This document shows positions 7,979-14,049 of a stretch of 14,379 nt of DNA, piece by piece. The stretch comes from JBIICS01 sp044238735. GTDB taxonomy: Bacteria; Bacteroidota; Bacteroidia; UBA4408. Made by a program: the position numbers and the translations under genes. The first letter of the stretch is position 1. Each line of letters starts with the position of its first letter. The DNA lies in the NCBI GenBank assembly GCA_044238735.1, contig JBIICS010000071.1, positions 1-14,379 on the forward strand, given 5' to 3'. Below the pieces are notes generated by a model. The model had not been told where the DNA came from. It saw only the letters and a list, made by a program, of their open reading frames with translations, and ran no database searches.

Positions 7979-8437
7979 TTAGTTTTTTATGATTTTAAAT
8001 ATTTTTGATTCGTTGTTAATATTTTTAATTTTTAAAAAATAAGTATCAACAGGTAAGTTTTCCATTGCTATGGCTTCGCTATTGCTTATCATTTTTCTGC
8101 TTTCAATTAATTTTCCGCTAATGTCGTAAAGTTCAAAGTTCAAAGTTGAAAATTCAGTGTTACCTGCATTAAGTATTAAAAAATTGCTAGTAGGGTTTGG
8201 GTATACATTTAAATTCAAATTAATTGAATTGTCTTCTATACCTTGTAAAATAGAAATTTCATAAGGCTGCTGAACACCTGGTGCTGCTGAACCTATTGAA
8301 CTGGTATTGGTTTTGTAAACAATTTGTCCAACTGAAAAACTTACTGAACCTCCGCTGCTGGAAACATTCCCGCCAGTACTTGTAATTAAAGCCTGCGCTT
8401 GAGCCTTAAGTCCAATCCATAATAATAAAACACTCAA
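7979..8437 (-). CDS. Small secreted protein with T9SS type A sorting domain; 5' end probably frameshifted
   Basis: From the TTG at 8437 the frame gives 152 residues: a hydrophobic stretch (MSVLLLWIGLKAQAQA), a Gly/Ser-rich module GGNVSSSGGSVSFSVGQIVY with PGVQQPYEI (about 23-60), and a C-terminal sorting domain (about 75-152) with VYPNPTSNFLIL, FELYDISGKLI, MENLPVDTYFLKI and the basic end KIFKIIKN. The T9SS would export it across the outer membrane and attach or release it. The TTG start lacks the basic n-region of a signal peptide. An ATG at 8455-8457 begins MEAKK, then hits TAA directly after an A7 run (T7 at 8443-8449 on the plus strand). One more A would join MEAKKII to LSVLLLWIGLKAQAQ, a perfect signal peptide. 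A sequencing indel, a real mutation or slippage is therefore likely. No in-frame ATG exists upstream of the TTG before a stop. Confidence 0.75.
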   Translation of the reverse strand: MSVLLLWIGLKAQAQALITSTGGNVSSSGGSVSFSVGQIVYKTNTSSIGSAAPGVQQPYEISILQGIEDNSINLNLNVYPNPTSNFLILNAGNTEFSTLNFELYDISGKLIESRKMISNSEAIAMENLPVDTYFLKIKNINNESKIFKIIKN

Positions 8438-8496
8438 TATTATTTTTTTGCTTCCATTTATATTTTAGATTATAAACGTTATTTAATTTTTCTATA

Positions 8497-8524
8497 ATAT
8501 CGGGTAATTCAAAATAACCGATAT
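8497..8524. repeat. Inverted repeat after the trxB-orf73 pair, possible weak terminator
   Basis: ATATCGG (8497-8503) and CCGATAT (8518-8524) form a 7-bp stem, extendable by two positions with one mismatch. It sits 7 bp past the stop codon of the small membrane protein on the minus strand. The sequence after the stem on that strand is A-rich, not T-rich, so a terminator call is weak. Confidence 0.4.
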
Positions 8525-8531
8525 ATAATTT

Positions 8532-8753
8532 TTAATCTTTAAGTAAATATGATCCGGAAATTGCAAATAAACCGAGGTTGAGCAAGGTGTTATTATTGTT
8601 CATAAGATAAGCACCTATAAGCACCCTAAACTTTTTAATTTCGATTATCCCAGTTCCTCCACATATTAACAACAATAAAATAAAAATAATATATAACAAA
8701 ACCGGACTTACCAACATGTACCCGATTAACCTGGAGAGTTTAATTTTTTTCAT
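8532..8753 (-). CDS. Small membrane protein of unknown function downstream of trxB
   Basis: I do not recognise this 73-residue protein. The chosen start is ATG at 8751-8753 (MKKIKLSRLIGYMLVSPVLL). The frame stays open to an earlier ATG at 8825, but that extension overlaps the end of trxB and lacks membrane-protein character. A strongly hydrophobic segment at about 10-33 (YMLVSPVLLYIIFILLLLIC) is followed by a GGTGIIEIKKFRVLIGA linker and a second, weaker hydrophobic stretch near the C-terminus (LLNLGLFAISGSYLL). This suggests an inner-membrane protein with two helices. It begins 34 bp after the trxB stop codon and may be co-transcribed with it; any functional link to thioredoxin reductase is guesswork. 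Confidence 0.55.
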   Translation of the reverse strand: MKKIKLSRLIGYMLVSPVLLYIIFILLLLICGGTGIIEIKKFRVLIGAYLMNNNNTLLNLGLFAISGSYLLKD

Positions 8754-8787
8754 TTTAACTAAAATTTGAGAACACGAATTAAAAATT

Positions 8788-9720
8788 TTAGTGTATTCCT
8801 TCTGCGGCAAGCCACCTTTCTGCATCTAAAGCCGCCATACATCCACTTCCGGCAGCAGTAACCGCCTGACGGTAAATATGGTCCTGAACATCGCCGGCAG
8901 CAAATACACCGGGTATATTGGTATAGGTAGAACCGGGTTTAGTTAATATGTAACCATTTTCATCTAAATTTAAATATTCTTTAAAAACAGCCGAGTTTGG
9001 TGTATGTCCAATCGCTACAAAAAAACCGGTTACAGAAATATCTTTAATTTCGTTGGTTGCATTATTTTTAACCCTTACCCCCGTAACCCCCTTGTCGCCT
9101 AAAACTTCTAATGTTTCGGTATTAAAAAGCACTTCTATGTTTGCTGTCTTAAAAACACGATCTTGGAGGGGTTTGGATGCTCTGAATTGATCTTTTCTTA
9201 CCAGCATGGTAACTTTTTTACAGATTTTAGCTAAATAAGTAGCTTCTTCGCAAGCCGTATCGCCGGCTCCAACAATAGCAACTTCTTGATTTTTAAAGAA
9301 AAAACCATCGCAAACTGCACAGGCAGAAACTCCAAAACCATTTAAACGTTGTTCGCTTTCGAGTCCTAACCATTTTGCGGATGCTCCTGTTGATATTATA
9401 ACCGTATCTGCAGTTATGGAGGTAGTGTCATCCACTATTAATTTAAAAGGGCGAGAAGAAAAATCAACTTTTGTTACCAATCCGAAACGAACTTCGGTGC
9501 CAAAACGTTCGGCCTGAGCCTTTAAATCTTCCATCATTTGCGGACCGTGTGTTCCGTTAGGATATCCCGGAAAATTATCAACTTCGGTAGTTATTGTTAG
9601 TTGGCCTCCCGGTTGAAGCCCTTGATACATAATAGGATTTAAACCTGCTCTGGATGCATAAATAGCGGCTGTATATCCCGCCGGGCCAGAGCCCACAATT
9701 AAACATTTTATATGTTCCAT
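8788..9720 (-). CDS. trxB: Thioredoxin-disulfide reductase
   Basis: The protein has 310 residues, the usual size for the low-molecular-weight type. It passes electrons from NADPH through FAD and a redox disulfide to thioredoxin in the cytoplasm. Motifs: FAD-binding GSGPAG (10-15), QPGGQL (36-41), redox-active CAVC (Cys134/Cys137) followed by DG, NADPH-binding GAGDTA (151-156) with VRKDQFRAS supplying the phosphate-contacting arginines Arg175 and Arg180, and the C-terminal FAD motif GVFAAGDVQDHIYRQAVTAAG (271-291). All are intact. The start is ATG at 9718-9720. A possible -7 box TAATTTAG (one mismatch to TAnnTTTG) lies upstream on the minus strand, without a convincing -33 element. A small membrane protein gene follows. 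Confidence 0.97.
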   Translation of the reverse strand: MEHIKCLIVGSGPAGYTAAIYASRAGLNPIMYQGLQPGGQLTITTEVDNFPGYPNGTHGPQMMEDLKAQAERFGTEVRFGLVTKVDFSSRPFKLIVDDTTSITADTVIISTGASAKWLGLESEQRLNGFGVSACAVCDGFFFKNQEVAIVGAGDTACEEATYLAKICKKVTMLVRKDQFRASKPLQDRVFKTANIEVLFNTETLEVLGDKGVTGVRVKNNATNEIKDISVTGFFVAIGHTPNSAVFKEYLNLDENGYILTKPGSTYTNIPGVFAAGDVQDHIYRQAVTAAGSGCMAALDAERWLAAEGIH

Positions 9721-9870
9721 ATAACTTGTAATTTAAAATAAAAATTAGAGTGCTAAATTAGTTAAAACCATTAGGCTTTAGACCTTCGTTTAACTAATAA
9801 ATATTTTTTTCTTTAACAATTTATCAGCAGTTTAGTTTGTTAATTTTATTACTTTTACAACTCTAAAATT

Positions 9871-9948
<78 letters not shown>

Positions 9949-10183
9949 TATTCCATATTAATTCGGGTTCTATTTTCTCATTTCTTTCAATCACGGTGAA
10001 AAAACATTAAAATTTTTCGGTATTAGCCTAGTTATTAGTAAATAAATTGACTCTATTGGTTAATAAAGATTTTATGGGGTTTAAATACTAAAGATTTTAA
10101 CCACTCTAGTTTTAAAAAAATATTAACACCATTATTCATGTCAGGGCTAATTGACCTAAATTTATGATTGTATTATTTATAGG

Positions 10184-11653
10184 ATGGATTATCTAGAGAT
10201 TAACAGTATTATTCACACCAACACCAGTGTAAAACTAATTAAAGCCCAAACGGCGCCTTTAATTATTAGTTTTTTGCACCGTGAGTTTAAAGAAAATAAC
10301 CGTTTTATTATTCCTCATGCCGAATTAGTTCACAAACTGAGCGACTTTTTAGAGTATGTTGATTTTAAGGAGGATATTCTGAATAACGAAATAGACGAGC
10401 ACCTGCACGATAACAATCAGGAAAGAGCGAAACGCTATTTGGATCAATGGACAGAAAATGAGTACCTGAGAAAGTATCCCGATGAAAGCGGTGAACATGT
10501 TTACGAACTAAGCAGCGATGCCGAAAAAGCATTTAATTGGATTGAATCATTAAGAAAAAGAGATTTTATAGGAACTGAATCTAGGTTTAAGGATATATTC
10601 CAGAAACTTCAGAATCTATTAGAAAACTCTACCGATGACCCACAGGTTAAAATTCGGGATTTAGAACGTCAAAAGGTATTGATTGAAAACGAAATTCGTC
10701 AAATAAAAATATCTCAGCATGTTCCTGTATATAATGATACGCAGATAAAAGAACGCTTCTTTGAAATCAATAAATTATCCAAAGATTTATTATCCGATTT
10801 TAGGGAAGTTGAACAAAACTTTAAAGATATCATCCGCAATATTTATGAAAAACAATCCGACAGAAATTATTCAAAAGGAGGCATACTCGAATACGCTCTG
10901 GATGCCCTGGATGAATTAAAACAAAAGGATCAGGGTAAAAGTTTTTATTCATTTTGGCACTTCCTTGTTAACAATCAAAGCCAGGAAGAATTAAGAGTTC
11001 TTATTGATGATGTTTATGTGTTGTTAAATAAGCGGCATATTCCATACGAAGACGATCGCTTTTTAAAGAAACTAAAAACCATGCTCTATACAGCAGGGAA
11101 AAAAGTAATTGATTCCAACAAGCAACTATCGGCCAAACTTAACAAAGTTCTTTCTGAGCGAAATGTGATGGAAGGAAGAAAAACCATGGAGTTAATAGCC
11201 GATATCAGAAATACTGCTTTAAGAATCTATAAAAGTCCGCCCAAAGAAGATCAGTTTATTACGGTAGATGGTGATACCGAAATTTCAAACGTAATGTCGC
11301 GCCCCCTTACTGAAGAACCGCATGAAGAAATTGAAAAAGCAATCCCTACCGAAGGTCCGGCATTTGATCTTTCTGCTATTCAATTCGAAAATCTATTCAA
11401 TCAGTTTACCGTTAATAAACAAGAATTACAAGAGAATATAGACGCATTCTTAAAATCGAAGAAGCAAGTAAGTTTAGTTGAAATTGTTCAGTCTAAACCC
11501 ATTCAAAAAGGCTTATCCGAGGTATTAACGTATTTATCTATTGCATCTCAATCCAATAAACACATCATAAGTGCCGATAATACCGTATTAATAGATTTAG
11601 GACTTAATCCCAAACGCTCTGTTAAAGTTCCGCAAGTAATATTTACCAAATAA
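10184..11653 (+). CDS. jetA: JetA-like protein (DUF3375), kleisin-type subunit of a Wadjet/MukBEF-like SMC complex
   Basis: The protein has 489 residues, about full length for DUF3375. In Wadjet systems JetA is the kleisin (MukF-like) that bridges the heads of the SMC ATPase JetC and carries JetB. Family hallmarks, by eye: N-terminal winged-helix start KLIKAQTAPLIISFLHREFKE (17-37) and IPHAELVHKLSDFLEYV; AKRYLDQWTENEYLRKYPDE; FIGTESRF (128-135); the helical DDPQVKIRDLERQKVLIENEI (151-171); the signature LLSDFREVEQNF (202-213); KSFYSFWHFLVNNQSQEEL (252-270); GRKTMELIADIRNTAL (331-346); and a C-terminal winged-helix-like region (about 420-489). It is followed 14 bp later by jetB. The SMC ATPase gene that normally completes the set is not in the 2.7 kb downstream. 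The frame is intact with ordinary base use, so it does not look decayed. The assignment rests on recalled family features. Confidence 0.87.
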   Translation: MDYLEINSIIHTNTSVKLIKAQTAPLIISFLHREFKENNRFIIPHAELVHKLSDFLEYVDFKEDILNNEIDEHLHDNNQERAKRYLDQWTENEYLRKYPDESGEHVYELSSDAEKAFNWIESLRKRDFIGTESRFKDIFQKLQNLLENSTDDPQVKIRDLERQKVLIENEIRQIKISQHVPVYNDTQIKERFFEINKLSKDLLSDFREVEQNFKDIIRNIYEKQSDRNYSKGGILEYALDALDELKQKDQGKSFYSFWHFLVNNQSQEELRVLIDDVYVLLNKRHIPYEDDRFLKKLKTMLYTAGKKVIDSNKQLSAKLNKVLSERNVMEGRKTMELIADIRNTALRIYKSPPKEDQFITVDGDTEISNVMSRPLTEEPHEEIEKAIPTEGPAFDLSAIQFENLFNQFTVNKQELQENIDAFLKSKKQVSLVEIVQSKPIQKGLSEVLTYLSIASQSNKHIISADNTVLIDLGLNPKRSVKVPQVIFTK

Positions 11654-11667
11654 TTTAAAATAGCAAC

Positions 11668-12294
11668 ATGTACAATTTCAGCGATTCAATAGAAATTCAA
11701 TCAAATAAATCACTTCCTTATGCGGGTGTAATTATAAAATTACTGCAGGATGTGCTTTATGATGATGATAAATTTTGGAAAGATTTAATGACTAATCAGC
11801 ACGCTGTTTCTGAGTATTTCGAAAAAATTGGTGTTAAATTGGTTATTCAGGAAACAGATGGTTTTGCTTATATTTTTCAACCGGAAACAAACCCGGATGC
11901 TGATGATAACTTAAAATTACCCAGACTGGTGAGAAAAGTGCCCATATCCTATGAGGTAACTCTTTTGTGCGTATTACTCCGCGAAATGCTGGAAGAATTT
12001 GATGTAAAAGAAATAGATCAGGTGAAATTTTTTGTAACCCATAAAGAGATACGAGACAAAATTGAATTATTTTTTAAAGAGAGGTCTAATGTGGTTAAAC
12101 TCCTTAAAAACTTTGATAATTATATTAATTCGGTTTTAAATTTGGGTTTTCTTAAACTCGTTTCGGAAGATCCTAAAGAAAAAGAATTGAACCGATACGA
12201 AGTTAAAAGGGTTATAAAAGCAAAAATTAACAATCAAAAATTAGAAGAAATTAAAACAAAGCTTGATATGTATGCAAGCGGATCGCATAGTTAA
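11668..12294 (+). CDS. jetB: JetB-like protein (DUF4194), KITE/MukE-type subunit of a Wadjet-like SMC complex
   Basis: The 208 residues match the DUF4194 length. JetB proteins are tandem winged-helix (KITE, MukE-like) subunits that dimerise on the JetA kleisin. Visible marks are LPYAGVIIKLLQDVLYDDDKF with W37 (about 16-37), YFEKIGVKLVIQETDGFAYIF (51-71), the diagnostic LPRLVRKVPISYEVTLLCVL followed by LREMLEEFD (about 84-113), a second winged-helix part with FVTHKEIRDKIELFFKE and VVKLLKNFDNYINSVLNLGFL, and the end RYEVKRVIKAKINNQKLEEI. The start is ATG at 11668, 14 bp after jetA. The last 23 bp overlap the next gene in another frame, which suggests translational coupling. JetC and JetD are missing next to it, although families with this pair usually have them in tandem. 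Confidence 0.87.
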   Translation: MYNFSDSIEIQSNKSLPYAGVIIKLLQDVLYDDDKFWKDLMTNQHAVSEYFEKIGVKLVIQETDGFAYIFQPETNPDADDNLKLPRLVRKVPISYEVTLLCVLLREMLEEFDVKEIDQVKFFVTHKEIRDKIELFFKERSNVVKLLKNFDNYINSVLNLGFLKLVSEDPKEKELNRYEVKRVIKAKINNQKLEEIKTKLDMYASGSHS

Positions 12295-12511
12295 CTTGAA
12301 AAAGATTAACATTCGTTTTAATACCTCCAATACCAGTAATCTATATTGGAGACTTATAATTGATGGAAAAGAATATCTGGTTAGCGATATAAAAATAAAT
12401 GTTCCCTCTTTTACCTCTATGGATACCATCGAAACAGGTGAATCCAAATGGCATATTAGTTGTTGGGCTAATCATATCACCTGGAACGAAGATAAAGTTC
12501 AGATAGACTAA
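12272..12511 (+). CDS. Conserved-looking small protein of unknown function overlapping jetB
   Basis: The protein has 79 residues from ATG 12272 (MQADRIVNLKKINIRFNTSN); a TTG at 12263 would add three residues. It overlaps the end of jetB by 23 bp in another frame and ends 6 bp before the M48 protease gene, so it sits inside a tight four-gene run. The sequence is polar with alternating hydrophobics and looks like a small all-beta fold: INIRFNTSNTSNLYWRLIID, GKEYLVSDIKINVPSFT, TGESKWHISCWANHITWNED. It has no signal peptide, membrane segment or cysteine pair. I recall similar small hypothetical proteins with a WR-IDGKEYL-S and KWHISC pattern in Bacteroidota, but no function for them. It occupies the position where jetC would be expected. 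It is clearly not an SMC fragment. Confidence 0.75.
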   Translation: MQADRIVNLKKINIRFNTSNTSNLYWRLIIDGKEYLVSDIKINVPSFTSMDTIETGESKWHISCWANHITWNEDKVQID

Positions 12512-12517
12512 TTATTT

Positions 12518-13321
12518 ATGATGAGAAAACTAATTTTTGCAAGTCTCTTAGTTGGAATTGCAGTTTTAATTGCATGCTATAAAGTCCCTGTATCCGGAAG
12601 AAGACAATTAAATCTTCTTCTGGAGAGTACCATGATGAGTTTATCACTTACAAATTACCGGGATTTCCTTAATAAAAATAATGCTTTACCAGCATCGGAT
12701 GCAAATGTGCAATTAGTTAGAAAAGTTGGCGATAAGCTGGTTGGTGCTATCAATAAATTCTTAACGCAGAAGAATCAAACTAAACGCGTAAAAGATTTTA
12801 AATGGGAGTTTAATGTAGTTAATGATAAGGTAATAAATGCCTGGTGTATGCCTGGTGGCAAGGTGGTGGTGTATACCGGATTAATACCCGTTTCGCAAGA
12901 TGAAGAAGGTCTGGCAGTAGTAATGGGACACGAAATTGCTCATGCAATTGCCAGACATGGTAACGAACGTATGAGCCAGCAGTTAGCCCTTCAACTGGGC
13001 GGTATAGGACTTGCAGTTGCGCTAAGTCAGAAACCACAGGAAGTGCAAAATATATTTTTGGCTTCTTATGGCGTTGGTTCAACACTCGGCTCTTTAAAAT
13101 ATTCCAGGGTTCATGAATCGGAGGCTGATAAAATGGGAGTTATTTTTATGGCCATGGCGGGTTACGATCCTCAAAAATCAATTGGCTTTTGGGAACGAAT
13201 GAAACAAGCTTCTGGGGGCGGAAAACTACCCGAATTTTTAAGCACTCATCCAAGTGACGAAACGCGAATAAAAGATTTGAAAGCCTTTATGCCACAGGCC
13301 CTGAAATATTACCATAAGTAA
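12518..13321 (+). CDS. M48 family metallopeptidase lipoprotein
   Basis: The protein has 267 residues. A lipoprotein signal peptide ends in the lipobox LIAC with Cys20, followed by YKVPVSGRRQLNLL, the start typical of M48 lipoproteins related to E. coli LoiP/BepA. The zinc-protease motif HEIAH is at 138-142 inside MGHEIAHAIARHGNERMS. The third zinc ligand is probably Glu200 in the ExxxD motif of HESEADKMG (Glu200/Asp204), and the family end LSTHPSDETRIKDL is at 241-254. The catalytic set is complete. It probably acts in the periplasm, attached to a membrane, in quality control of envelope proteins. ATG 12518 or the adjacent ATG 12521 could be used. It follows orf79 by 6 bp, so it is probably on the jetAB transcript. 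Envelope proteolysis has no obvious link to SMC proteins. Confidence 0.93.
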   Translation: MMRKLIFASLLVGIAVLIACYKVPVSGRRQLNLLLESTMMSLSLTNYRDFLNKNNALPASDANVQLVRKVGDKLVGAINKFLTQKNQTKRVKDFKWEFNVVNDKVINAWCMPGGKVVVYTGLIPVSQDEEGLAVVMGHEIAHAIARHGNERMSQQLALQLGGIGLAVALSQKPQEVQNIFLASYGVGSTLGSLKYSRVHESEADKMGVIFMAMAGYDPQKSIGFWERMKQASGGGKLPEFLSTHPSDETRIKDLKAFMPQALKYYHK

Positions 13322-13350
13322 AAATTCACTCAAGTTATAGCGTAATTTTT
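13320..13350. terminator. Weak AT-rich hairpin after the M48 gene, possible terminator
   Basis: AAAAATT (13320-13326, overlapping the stop codon) is complementary to AATTTTT (13344-13350) across a 17-nt loop, and the 3' arm ends in five Ts. The stem is only 7 bp and contains no G or C, so a terminator call is weak. It would separate the jetA-M48 run from mntR. Confidence 0.3.
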
Positions 13351-13352
13351 GA

Positions 13353-13370
13353 TTTTAGGTTTACCTAAAA
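13353..13370. promoter_or_regulatory. Perfect palindrome, probable DtxR/MntR-family operator
   Basis: TTTTAGGT-TT-ACCTAAAA is a perfect 8-bp inverted repeat with a 2-bp centre. It resembles operators of the DtxR family (TTAGG...CCTAA half-sites). It lies 7 bp upstream of the -7 box of the adjacent DtxR-type regulator gene, where the -33 contacts would fall, so bound repressor should block RNA polymerase. Autoregulation by this gene's own product is the simplest reading. Confidence 0.75.
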
Positions 13371-13377
13371 AAATAGT

Positions 13378-13385
13378 TATATTTG
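13378..13385 (+). promoter_or_regulatory. -7 promoter element of mntR, implying a near-leaderless transcript
   Basis: TATATTTG matches the Bacteroidota -7 consensus TAnnTTTG exactly. It ends 4 bp before the ATG at 13390. With the usual spacing, transcription would begin about at the start codon, giving little or no 5' leader. A clear -33 TTTG at the right distance is missing; the operator palindrome occupies that place. Confidence 0.6.
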
Positions 13386-13389
13386 CCTT

Positions 13390-14049
13390 ATGATAAGTTT
13401 AAGTGAAGAAAACTATTTAAAGGCCATTTATCAGGAAGCGCAATTAAAAGAAACTGCTAGCACCAATAGTATTGCGATGCGTTTAAATACAAAGCCGGCA
13501 TCTGTTTCGGAGATGTTGCATAAACTTTCTGATAAAAAACTAATAAAACACAAACCTTATCAGGGTGTTAGCTTAACCAATAAAGGTGAAAAACTGGCAT
13601 TAACAGTAATCAGAAAACACAGACTTTGGGAATATTTTTTAGTAAATAAACTAAATTTTAAATGGAACGAAGTCCACTCCATCGCAGAACAACTAGAGCA
13701 TATTCAGTCTGATCAATTAATTGAGAAATTATCCCAATATTTAGGCAATCCTAAATTTGACCCGCATGGCGACCCTATTCCGGATAAAAATGGAAAAATA
13801 CATCCTTTAAATGCCAAACCACTAGGTGATCATAAAAAAGGGTCTAAATTAATATTATGCGCAGTAAGTCAATCTGAAGATTTATTTCTGCAATATCTGG
13901 ATACTTTGGGTTTAAAAATCGGAGCCACCATCTATTTGAAGGAATTTATACCTTTCGATGGTTCCTTACATATTTTAATAAACAATAAAACATCCGCATT
14001 TATTGGGCCGAGCATAGCTAATCATTTATTGGTATCTAAATATGAGTAA
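13390..14049 (+). CDS. mntR: DtxR/MntR-family metal-dependent transcriptional repressor
   Basis: The protein has 219 residues. An N-terminal winged helix (about 1-72: TNSIAMRLNTKPASVSEMLH, wing KPYQGVSLTNKGEKLA) binds DNA. A dimerisation and metal-binding domain covers 73-140 (RKHRLWEYFL, EVHSIAEQLEHIQSD, FDPHGDPIP), and a C-terminal FeoA/SH3-like domain about 147-219. Ligands aligned by eye are His77, Glu81 and His96 (ancillary site) and Glu100, Glu103 and His104 (main site). Glu100 replaces the selectivity Cys102 of DtxR, as Glu99 does in B. subtilis MntR, which points to manganese. However, residue 8 is Asn where MntR has Asp8 and DtxR Met10, and residue 11 is Lys where MntR has Glu11. A palindromic operator lies upstream, and the stop overlaps the start of an NRAMP transporter gene by 8 bp. 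It probably represses both genes when metal is plentiful. Iron sensing remains possible. Confidence 0.9.
   Translation: MISLSEENYLKAIYQEAQLKETASTNSIAMRLNTKPASVSEMLHKLSDKKLIKHKPYQGVSLTNKGEKLALTVIRKHRLWEYFLVNKLNFKWNEVHSIAEQLEHIQSDQLIEKLSQYLGNPKFDPHGDPIPDKNGKIHPLNAKPLGDHKKGSKLILCAVSQSEDLFLQYLDTLGLKIGATIYLKEFIPFDGSLHILINNKTSAFIGPSIANHLLVSKYE

Noticed and set aside
8532..8825. 97-residue version of the small membrane protein
   Set aside because: The extra 24 residues come from reading the end of trxB in another frame; the ATG at 8753 gives a sensible start with a basic n-region.
12241..12447. Minus-strand frame opposite the jetB/orf79 junction
   Set aside because: Antisense to two supported genes, with no conserved features.
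10184..12511. A complete Wadjet plasmid-defence system
   Set aside because: Only JetA-like and JetB-like genes are present; no SMC-type ATPase or nuclease gene lies within the window on either side, so a working system cannot be claimed from this sequence.
12819..13085. Minus-strand frame inside the M48 gene
   Set aside because: Antisense shadow of the catalytic domain.
13344..13351. TTTG at 13348-13351 as the -33 element of mntR
   Set aside because: It lies 26 bp from the TAnnTTTG box, farther than the usual 19-21 bp.
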